Shown piece by piece: positions 1-4,154 of a stretch of 5,248 bases of DNA; the first letter of the stretch is position 1, and each line of letters begins with the position of its first letter. The stretch is taken from contig CAZTKT010000042.1 in the NCBI GenBank assembly GCA_964614265.1, positions 1 to 5,248 on the forward strand. Direction: 5' to 3'. The DNA is from JACQKD01 sp964614265 (GTDB taxonomy: Bacteria > Patescibacteriota > Minisyncoccia > Phycocordibacterales > UBA918). The notes under the pieces were generated by a model. The model was given only the letters and a program-made list of their open reading frames with translations. It had not been told where the DNA came from and ran no database searches. A program made the translations under genes and the position numbers.

Positions 1-75
1 GTTCCTTCACGTCTTGAGCGATGCGGTGTTTCTTCATATGCTTGTATGTTAGTGCAATTAATCATACAAGGTTAG
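1..75 (+). CDS. Possible 3' end of a gene entering from the left edge (weak)
   Basis: Frame 1 is open from the window edge to a TAG at 73-75 and gives 24 residues (starts VPSRLERCGV, ends QLIIQG). Its stop overlaps a GTG at 75-77 (TAGTG) that is in frame with the following hypothetical gene, an arrangement often seen in translationally coupled gene pairs, and AAGG lies just before it at 69-72. Twenty-four codons are too few to tell coding from chance, and frame 2 is also open to a TAG at 50-52. No function can be suggested. Confidence 0.15.
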   Translation, partial: VPSRLERCGVSSYACMLVQLIIQG

Positions 76-338
76 TGTGCAAATTTTGGGGTCCGGGTCA
101 CTTCGCAAAAGTCGATCCTAAAAACACACTCGAAATTATCAGGAATTTTTTACTTCTCGATGACAAACTGAATCCCCATAGACGCTCACCAGTGTTCAGT
201 ATAGATGATGAGATTAAGGAAGCGCTCATTATTATTTACAAAACGCCGACTTTACAGAAGCCAGTACGAGATCTGATCAATACCTTAATAGAAAAAGGCA
301 GTAGCATCTTCTGGGGGCTAAAGGCAGTGATTGAATAA
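21..338 (+). CDS. Small hypothetical protein
   Basis: An ATG-to-TAA frame of 105 codons that I do not recognise. Residues 1-17 are Cys-rich and hydrophobic (CFFICLYVSAI) and look less natural than the rest. From residue 20 on the protein is an ordinary mixed helical sequence with FWGPGHFAKV, a charged helix around DDEIKEALIIIY and a C-terminal helix DLINTLIEKG. There is no good Shine-Dalgarno before ATG 21. A GTG at 75 is preceded by AAGG and overlaps an upstream TAG, so the true product may be the shorter 87-residue form. A TGA at 15-17 closes the frame upstream, so it does not extend past the window edge in this frame. No membrane segment is evident apart from the weak hydrophobic N-terminus, and no terminator is visible after it. 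It could also be a fragment of a larger decayed gene. Confidence 0.45.
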   Translation: MRCFFICLYVSAINHTRLVCKFWGPGHFAKVDPKNTLEIIRNFLLLDDKLNPHRRSPVFSIDDEIKEALIIIYKTPTLQKPVRDLINTLIEKGSSIFWGLKAVIE

Positions 339-364
339 GGAAATCTTGCGTGGAGTACATCTAA

Positions 365-553
365 TCAAAAACTTTGAATCAACTCACTCAAATAATCCAT
401 GACGGTTTTTTTGGTACAATTACAGCAGAGAGCTTAGATGACACCCCGCCGATATAATTCTTGTATACTCTCTTTATCTTTTAACCTATTTTGTTCATCA
501 ATTCGCTTTTCAAAAACACCTTTATGACACTCAATCACACCTTTATGACACCC
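365..553 (-). pseudogene. Candidate small or decayed minus-strand ORF with 7-residue repeat
   Basis: Read on the minus strand, 553 down to a TAA at 434-436 encodes 39 residues that look like real protein: two copies of the heptad CHKGV(I/F)E, then a charged helix (KRIDEQNRLKDKESIQELYR) followed by RGVI. A GTG at 536-538 could start a 34-residue product, with GAGGG upstream as a weak ribosome site. Past the TAA the same frame stays open for 22 more codons (ALCCNCTKKTVMDYLSELIQ) to a TGA at 365-367. One C-to-T change in a CAA codon would join the two pieces, which suggests a decayed gene. It could also be a real mini-gene ending at 434, or chance. The segment from RID to GVI faintly resembles the end of SHOCT-like helices, but that is only an impression. 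It overlaps the possible leader of the + gene at 545. Confidence 0.3.
453..458 (+). promoter_or_regulatory. Possible -10 element (TATAAT)
   Basis: A perfect TATAAT upstream of the 545-1192 gene. No hexamer resembling TTGACA lies 16-18 bases upstream (GAGCTT at 430-435 is the position-matched sequence), so the promoter call is weak. A second AT-rich hexamer, TATACT, follows at 464-469. Confidence 0.25.
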
Positions 554-563
554 TCAAAAACAC
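510..563 (+). repeat. 21-bp tandem direct repeat, two copies plus a partial third
   Basis: The 15-mer ACACCTTTATGACAC occurs exactly at 516-530 and 537-551, a 21-base period. Extended to 20 bases (511-530 versus 532-551) the copies differ at two positions. TCAAAAACAC at 510-519 recurs at 554-563 as a partial third unit. On the minus strand the copies encode CHKGVIE and CHKGVFE; on the plus strand they place two in-frame ATG codons (524 and 545) in the 5' region of the downstream gene. Confidence 0.8.
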
Positions 564-1192
564 AATCAAAAATCGAACAGTCACCGCACTTTGAGCGTAT
601 CGTGGAACTCTATCGCGCGCGCAAGGATACACTTTCCAAAAAAGATATTTTCAATACCTACGTTCAACTCCTCGACTCATCTCTCCAGTATCATCAATTC
701 ATACGCCTCACGGTGAAGCTAGACGGGCAGGTAGCGAAGGAAACGACCAAAGTGATAACGCAGTATGTAGACGGTGAAGTAAACACCGCGAAGATGCGAC
801 AGGAGCTATACCTGAAAGCTCTCCAACTTGGCGACCAGTCATTGACAAGCACTCTTGAGCTATGGGAGGAACACCCAGAAAGAATCACCTCAAAACAGTT
901 GCGGGATTTCTTCAAGATGTACGGGGATATGGAAAAGGTGCGCCAGACCGACCAGACGATTGACCTCAAGAAACAAGAGCAGAACTACGAACAGAAGTTC
1001 AAGCCTGCCGGAATGTTCGCAAACATCTGGGTAGACCTGTTTGGCTGGGCTACGGCTGGTGGTTTGACTGATGAGGATATGCAGATACTCGAACAGGCGG
1101 AAAACGCCATCGAGGAAAGAATACGCGCGAGGAGAGCGGCTACAGTAGCTCTTGTGACGACCGATTTTCAAAATCAACCTCAATTAGGTTAG
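545..1192 (+). CDS. Hypothetical protein, charged and helical, no recognised family
   Basis: The product is 215 residues from ATG 545, and I do not recognise it. The sequence is strongly charged and appears almost entirely alpha-helical and soluble: a helix around 16-27 (HFERIVELYRAR), SKKDIFNTYVQLL at 31-43, a long helix through 85-112, SKQLRDFFKMYG at 116-127, a coiled-coil-like stretch at 128-152, a Trp/Phe-rich hydrophobic patch at 156-173 (GMFANIWVDLFGWATAGG), and an acidic-basic helix at 174-199. The start is uncertain. TTG 491 and ATG 524 are also in frame, but none of the three has a Shine-Dalgarno, and everything before 545 lies in the tandem repeat, whose two copies differ only by amino-acid-changing substitutions in this frame. 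It stands alone, with no partner gene within 300 bases downstream. A DNA-binding or phage small-terminase-like role would be guesswork. Confidence 0.8.
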   Translation: MTPSKTQSKIEQSPHFERIVELYRARKDTLSKKDIFNTYVQLLDSSLQYHQFIRLTVKLDGQVAKETTKVITQYVDGEVNTAKMRQELYLKALQLGDQSLTSTLELWEEHPERITSKQLRDFFKMYGDMEKVRQTDQTIDLKKQEQNYEQKFKPAGMFANIWVDLFGWATAGGLTDEDMQILEQAENAIEERIRARRAATVALVTTDFQNQPQLG

Positions 1193-1206
1193 GGTGTCCC
1201 CCACCC
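1192..1206 (+). terminator. Weak hairpin at the stop of the 545-1192 gene
   Basis: GGGTG (1192-1196) can pair with CACCC (1202-1206) around a five-base loop, starting inside the TAG stop. There is no T-tract after it, so it is a poor intrinsic terminator. A second, AT-rich candidate lies at 1251-1274 (AAAATC pairing with GATTTT). Confidence 0.2.
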
Positions 1207-1240
1207 CGCACAAAAACTTCAAAAGTAAAACACCCACCAC

Positions 1241-1447
1241 CTAAAATTGAAAAATCAGAGTCTCGTCAGATTTTGCTTGAACGGTCTGTGCTGTCCGTAT
1301 GATACAGTTCTAGTGCTGAACGATAGCCAATAACTGCCGCATCTGTTGGAGAGAAACAGTTGGATATGGAAATAATTGCTCCCATTTAATAGTTCGTAAC
1401 TCACCCTGCCACGCGAGCAAATATTGACAACTAAAAATTGGTGTGTA
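1241..1447 (-). pseudogene. Possible decayed minus-strand coding remnant in the intergenic region
   Basis: Between a TAA at 1448-1450 and a TAG at 1310-1312 the minus strand reads 45 codons with protein-like content (AWQGELRTIKWEQLFPYP, then SLQQMRQLLAIVQH). The same frame continues after the TAG for 22 codons (contains AQTVQAKSDETLIFQF) to a TAG at 1241-1243. There is no ATG near the 5' end. A TTG at 1418-1420 is the only useful start before the first M and has no ribosome site, and its 5' end runs under the promoter of the opposite-strand gene at 1497. I do not recognise the family. Chance is a serious alternative. The rest of this 300-base gap shows no other gene. Confidence 0.22.
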
Positions 1448-1451
1448 TTAT
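1424..1451 (+). promoter_or_regulatory. Sigma70-type promoter of the membrane protein gene
   Basis: A perfect -35 TTGACA (1424-1429), a 16-base spacer and a -10 TATTAT (1446-1451, five of six consensus bases). Transcription would start near 1458, about 39 bases before ATG 1497. This is the best promoter match in the window. Confidence 0.75.
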
Positions 1452-1486
1452 GGAAAGTGGAATCAAGGATGTGAATCTTCTAAATT

Positions 1487-1494
1487 GGGGGGAG
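1487..1494 (+). promoter_or_regulatory. G-rich ribosome binding site deciding the start at 1497
   Basis: GGGGGGAG directly before GAAATG-type context at ATG 1497. GGAG ends two bases before the codon, so the spacing is short, but the G-run allows pairing a few bases further upstream. No comparable site precedes the in-frame GTG at 1443. Confidence 0.6.
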
Positions 1495-1496
1495 AA

Positions 1497-2231
1497 ATGA
1501 AGCTTCAACCAAAACGCTGGGAAGAAGGTTGGGATGCTCGTTCTTTTATAACAGACTGGCTCATAGAAAAGAATGAGTGGGCGGAGGATGTGTCTTGGGA
1601 GAGTGAATACACACTTGTTGGTCGCCAGTGTGTGGGAGGCACTGGAGTTTTTTCTTTTTTCCTTTTACTGGGGTCCGTGGTATTAGGAATCTTCCCAGTC
1701 ATTCTAGGTGCATCAGCACTTGGAATCTCGACCGGTATCTACTTTTTTGGTAAGTATAGAGAGCGTTTGTACTATTCCCAAAAGAGAGAACAGCTCCTCA
1801 ATGACCCACTATATAGACGTGCTATGCTCATCCTCTGCGCATGGAGCGAGTACGATCAGCACTGCATCCGATATAATGCCCTATGTCCAGCGGGCCCTCA
1901 ACAGTCGGATGAGGACACTGTGACACGCTACCAAGAGATGCTTCCACGTGTATATTTTGGTATTCAGAAAGTGTCCCGCAACATGGTAACTATTCTGGAG
2001 ATGCAAAAAGCTCTTGCGTCTCAAGTTCAGTTGGGTCTGCCGCAAATGTCAACGTCGATTGCCCAACTTCTCGACCAGCTCGGCGATACTGATGAGTTTC
2101 GTGTGGATTCTTCCTTAGACCCGATCTCCGCTCTTGAACGTGAGGAAGTCATGGAGAGAATTCTCCTCGACCTTGATCCAAAAAGGCGGATTGACCAAGA
2201 GATCCGAGAAGCTCTTGGGTTGGAAGATTAG
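1497..2231 (+). CDS. Membrane protein of unknown function
   Basis: The product is 244 residues from ATG 1497. The order is a short charged, Trp-rich N-terminal segment (1-48, four Trp by residue 34), a hydrophobic region at about 51-84 long enough for two closely spaced membrane helices (VFSFFLLLGSVVLGIF, then a Gly/Ala/Ile stretch ending IYFF), a basic flank GKYRERLYYSQKRE, and a soluble C-terminal region of about 150 residues. The C-terminal part is helical, with three Cys at 114, 123 and 130, a Gln/Leu-rich stretch near 166-195 and a strongly acidic-basic tail from about 213 (ALEREEVMERILLDLDPKRR). No signal peptide or known motif is seen. The in-frame GTG at 1443 is rejected as start because it lies between the -35 and -10 boxes. 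With its own promoter and terminator it is a single-gene unit. By the positive-inside rule the basic flank after the hydrophobic region suggests a cytoplasmic C-terminal domain. Confidence 0.82.
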   Translation: MKLQPKRWEEGWDARSFITDWLIEKNEWAEDVSWESEYTLVGRQCVGGTGVFSFFLLLGSVVLGIFPVILGASALGISTGIYFFGKYRERLYYSQKREQLLNDPLYRRAMLILCAWSEYDQHCIRYNALCPAGPQQSDEDTVTRYQEMLPRVYFGIQKVSRNMVTILEMQKALASQVQLGLPQMSTSIAQLLDQLGDTDEFRVDSSLDPISALEREEVMERILLDLDPKRRIDQEIREALGLED

Positions 2232-2273
2232 ACACACGAGAGTTCATTCGAATGCAACCTACACCATCACGGT

Positions 2274-2305
2274 GGCCCCTGGCGCAAGTCAGGGGCTTTC
2301 TTATT
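2274..2305 (+). terminator. Intrinsic terminator of the membrane protein gene
   Basis: A GC-rich 7-bp stem, GCCCCTG (2275-2281) with CAGGGGC (2290-2296), an eight-base loop, and a T-rich tail TTTCTTATT. It begins 43 bases after the TAG stop. Confidence 0.85.
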
Positions 2306-2337
2306 CTCATGGAAATAGTAATTAAACCATTGCTATG

Positions 2338-2496
2338 TTAGTTTCTCACCACAAATGCAGGACATCGGAAGACAAACTCACTTTTACGCCCTATCACACA
2401 GGTTCTAACATCGTCCAGTGAACGGAGCAAGGTTGGACACACCGAGGCAAACATATCGGTCTTGTCTTTATATGAGGCACATGTTTCAGGTTCAAA
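2338..2496 (-). other. Gene-poor stretch with a weak minus-strand open frame
   Basis: Between the terminator at 2274-2305 and the 2515 gene there is no convincing gene. On the minus strand an open run from 2496 to a TAA at 2338-2340 gives 52 codons with protein-like segments (ETCASYKDKTDMFASVCP, SLDDVRTCVIGRKSEF). ATG 2454 would start a 38-residue product but has no Shine-Dalgarno. The frame is the same as that of the upstream 2515-2847 gene, separated from it by TAG 2515-2517 and TGA 2497-2499, so it may be a decayed tail of that gene. No promoter or good terminator for the 2515 gene is evident here. Confidence 0.2.
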
Positions 2497-2514
2497 TCAC
2501 AGATGTTGCATCAT

Positions 2515-2847
2515 CTACCCACCCCCCATCGGATCAAACGCTTTGATCTCATTCGTCAGCTTTGTCATATCTTGCATCACGTTTTCATAGATATCTTTCG
2601 TCTTTTCTTTGTCTTCTTTCTCTATACTCCCCCGATGTTCCTCCAGAAAATCAACTAGATCATCGTCAATGAATGTTGCCAGAGATATGTAGGCGGTTGC
2701 GAGAAGCTGTATCCGCTCCTTGATCGCGCACTTCAGATGCTTCTTCGACTCCGGCAGAGAGGACATACGATTGAAAGGTGTCGTGCCGCTCGGCTCGTGG
2801 TATTTGAAATGCTTGCTCGCATCGATGACCGCCTCTATATCGTCCAT
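2515..2847 (-). CDS. Small hypothetical protein, helical
   Basis: The product is 110 residues from ATG 2847 to TAG 2515, and I do not recognise it. It appears all-helical and charged: DDIEAVIDASKHFKYHEPSG at 2-21, a helix SKKHLKCAIKERIQLLATAY at 34-53, an acidic segment FIDDDLVDFLEEHRG at 59-73, a Lys/Glu-rich helix at 75-103, and a glycine tail (DPMGGG). No membrane segment or signal peptide is present. The start is uncertain: there is no clear Shine-Dalgarno, TTG 2853 is in frame, and the frame stays open upstream through the inverted repeat at 2916-2951 and under the end of the ProB-like gene. The segment NWTFSQITGIPLG just before ATG 2847 also looks protein-like, so the real N-terminus may be longer with a non-standard start, or the gene may be 5'-truncated. 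It lies 134 bases after the ProB-like gene on the same strand, but the hairpin between them argues against simple co-transcription. Confidence 0.6.
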   Translation of the reverse strand: MDDIEAVIDASKHFKYHEPSGTTPFNRMSSLPESKKHLKCAIKERIQLLATAYISLATFIDDDLVDFLEEHRGSIEKEDKEKTKDIYENVMQDMTKLTNEIKAFDPMGGG

Positions 2848-2915
2848 ACCCAAAGGGATGCCGGTGATCTGTGAGAAAGTCCAGTTGGAGGTGTTGGGGA
2901 CTGAGTAGCATACAA

Positions 2916-2951
2916 AAGACCTTGATACTCTATGTAGAGTATCAAGGTCTT
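2916..2951 (-). terminator. Perfect 36-nt inverted repeat, probable terminator of the ProB-like gene
   Basis: Two 17-base arms (AAGACCTTGATACTCTA at 2916-2932 and its exact reverse complement at 2935-2951) flank a two-base centre. On the minus strand it lies 30 bases after the TAG of the ProB-like gene and its last arm runs into CTTTTG, which fits a Rho-independent terminator with a short T-tract. On the plus strand no T-tract follows. The perfection and AT content of the stem also fit an operator or a mobile-element scar. Confidence 0.5.
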
Positions 2952-2981
2952 GGTCACTACGTGTTCGTGTATACGAAAGAA

Positions 2982-3806
2982 CTAACTCCGGATAATCGTC
3001 CCCACCGACTCGCCCGCGGCGAACCGAAGGATATTGTCGTTTTCCGGTCCTGCGATTCCTACTCTCATTCCCATTTCCACACACCGAACAGCCTGCAGAA
3101 GTTTTTGACCCATACCTCTCTTGCGTATGGGAAATAGTGTTGAGGCGGCAGAAGCCAGTGCGCATGCGGCATCAACATCCATCTCGTTATAGCGGCAAGC
3201 ATGGGAATTTTCAGCCGGATCTTCGTCATACACTCCGCCAACTCCCGTGAGAAAAAGAACGGCGTCAGGTCGTGGCCATGTTAATTCCGCGATACTCGCG
3301 GCGAGAAAGTCGTTGTCCATGCCACTCGAACTTTCTGAGACGACATCATTTTCATTCACAATAGGTACGGCACCGTGCCTGTGGCAATTACGAATCGCAG
3401 TCTTGATCCGATCCCGCTCATCGTCATCATTCAAGTTCACTGGTGTTACCCATATCTGGGCAATCTCATGCTGGTACAACGCGAATGCGTCACCCCATTT
3501 TTGCAAGAGATGTCGTGCACCAATCGCCGCATATTCTTTATCTCTAAGAGCGCCCCAGCCGGAGGGCAGATCACCGTGGATACTTTCCTCACCCGCCTTT
3601 ACGGCCCCAGAACTCACGACTGTAACCTTAGTCCATAATGCTTCACACTGCCGCGCGATATCGTTGAATACACGCTGATCTAATTGTTTTCGCGCACCAA
3701 CTAACACATCGGTTCCGCATTTCAGCAACAGATGGTTCAGGTTGTTGGGATACGGACGATTGTTGAAAGCCTCGGAAGCAGCTTCAAAATAGGCCTGGAT
3801 CGACAT
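2982..3806 (-). CDS. proB: Glutamate 5-kinase-like amino acid kinase (ProB, no PUA domain)
   Basis: The product is 274 residues, an amino acid kinase fold of the ProB type. ProB phosphorylates the gamma-carboxyl of L-glutamate with ATP, the first step of proline synthesis, in the cytoplasm. Visible motifs in order: LLLKCGTDVL at 26-35 (phosphate-binding Lys 29), VVSSGAVKAG at 63-72, YAAIGARHLLQKW at 92-104, PIVNENDVVS at 148-157 (the ProB signature), MDNDFLAASIAEL at 163-175, LFLTGVGGVYDEDP at 184-197, KRGMGQKLLQA at 229-239 (Lys 235 at the GTGGMxTK position, in changed context), and a C-terminal VGTII. It ends with the kinase domain and lacks the C-terminal PUA domain of E. coli-type enzymes. 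An extra 20-25 residues precede the first strand. ATG 3806 is chosen because AAAGGGAAAG precedes it; the in-frame ATG 3956 lies in a terminator hairpin. No proA or proC is in the window. A related kinase with another substrate is possible. Confidence 0.85.
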   Translation of the reverse strand: MSIQAYFEAASEAFNNRPYPNNLNHLLLKCGTDVLVGARKQLDQRVFNDIARQCEALWTKVTVVSSGAVKAGEESIHGDLPSGWGALRDKEYAAIGARHLLQKWGDAFALYQHEIAQIWVTPVNLNDDDERDRIKTAIRNCHRHGAVPIVNENDVVSESSSGMDNDFLAASIAELTWPRPDAVLFLTGVGGVYDEDPAENSHACRYNEMDVDAACALASAASTLFPIRKRGMGQKLLQAVRCVEMGMRVGIAGPENDNILRFAAGESVGTIIRS

Positions 3807-3860
3807 ACTTTCCCTTTCGATTGACAAAGAACTCTGCGCAAGAACATAGTCTGCATCCAA

Positions 3861-3902
3861 GAAGCACCTTGCTTCCTGGCGGGAATGTTGCGTACTGCCC
3901 GC
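3861..3902 (-). other. Two hairpins in the leader of the ProB-like gene
   Basis: GAAGCA (3861-3866) pairs with TGCTTC (3870-3875) over a three-base loop, and GCGGG (3879-3883) pairs with CCCGC (3898-3902) over a 14-base loop. Both lie between the terminator at 3914-3951 and the start codon at 3806, so they would be in the 5' region of the kinase mRNA. They could regulate it or be incidental. I do not recognise a named riboswitch. Confidence 0.3.
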
Positions 3903-3913
3903 ACTCTCGCCAA

Positions 3914-3951
3914 AAAGAAAACCGCCCCGTGGGTCGGGGGCGGTTTTCTTT
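3914..3951. terminator. Strong bidirectional intrinsic terminator upstream of the ProB-like gene
   Basis: A perfect 15-bp stem (3914-3928 with 3937-3951) with GC core CCGCCCC/GGGGCGG, an eight-base loop GTGGGTCG, and an A-tract on one side with a T-tract on the other, so it can stop transcription in both directions. On the minus strand the stem runs on into CTTTTTGG, which is the better tail. It lies 108 bases upstream of the kinase start codon, with no minus-strand gene just before it, so it may end a small RNA, act as an attenuator, or block antisense transcription. Confidence 0.8.
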
Positions 3952-4130
3952 GTCATATAAAGTTTCTTTTATATCGGACTCAAGACGCAAAAATGCCGCT
4001 CCCCAACCGTAATGGGTGCGTGTGGCGGCAATACTAACTGCGTTCTCTGTATATAACTCATCTCAATCAAGCTACCATAGCGGTCAGATGAGTGTCAAAT
4101 GCCTGTCGCTCTCCAGTGTCTCATTGCATA
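3952..4130. other. Structured intergenic region without a gene
   Basis: No convincing ORF on either strand. It holds an AT-rich 7-bp hairpin (ATATAAA 3955-3961 with TTTATAT 3968-3974) abutting the terminator, and a hairpin at 3994-4030 listed separately. A minus-strand TTGACA at 4093-4098 has no good -10 at the right distance (TAGCTT at 18 bases). Confidence 0.5.
3989..4030 (-). terminator. Minus-strand terminator-like hairpin, possible end of a small RNA
   Basis: TGCCGC (3994-3999) pairs with GCGGCA (4025-4030). The interior can form a smaller hairpin around GTAAT (4009-4013). On the minus strand the stem is followed directly by TTTTT (3989-3993). The stem is only six base pairs with a large interior, so efficiency is doubtful. 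Confidence 0.35.
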
Positions 4131-4139
4131 TGCTATTAT
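4131..4139 (+). promoter_or_regulatory. Possible extended -10 promoter of the CYTH gene
   Basis: TGCTATTAT fits the extended -10 form TGnTATAAT with one mismatch. No -35 is recognisable. Initiation about seven bases downstream would leave an 8-9 base leader before ATG 4155, which agrees with the absence of a Shine-Dalgarno. Confidence 0.4.
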
Positions 4140-4154
4140 GCTACACGATTATAT

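Noticed and set aside
510..563. Tandem repeat considered as a CRISPR array
   Set aside because: The units are directly adjacent with a 21-base period and no spacers, and no cas gene is present.
1443..1496. GTG 1443 as start of the membrane protein
   Set aside because: It falls between the -35 and -10 boxes of the promoter and has no ribosome site; ATG 1497 has a strong G-rich one.
2134..2325. 63-codon plus-strand frame overlapping the end of the membrane protein gene
   Set aside because: It runs through the intrinsic terminator and out of frame over a well-supported gene.
2489..2498. GGTTCAAATC, resembling a tRNA T-loop
   Set aside because: The flanking bases do not form a T-stem (TCAGG against CACAG pairs only at the first position), and no acceptor or anticodon arm can be drawn around it.
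2848..3165. Long upstream extension of the 2515 gene to ATG 3165
   Set aside because: It would lie in another frame under the 3' end of the well-supported kinase gene and run through the 36-nt inverted repeat; it is a shadow frame.
3247..3678. 143-codon plus-strand frame opposite the ProB-like gene
   Set aside because: It lies wholly antisense to a recognisable kinase, and its translation has no protein-like pattern. The same reasoning removes the other frames opposite real genes.
3807..3956. Longer start of the ProB-like gene at ATG 3956
   Set aside because: That start lies beside and reads through a 15-bp terminator stem, and the extra 50 residues do not look like protein of the family. 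ATG 3806 has a purine-rich ribosome site.
4092..4154. Upstream ATG 4092 for the CYTH gene
   Set aside because: It adds a Cys-rich 21-residue segment before the family's N-terminal ExEx strand and would place the -10 element inside the gene.
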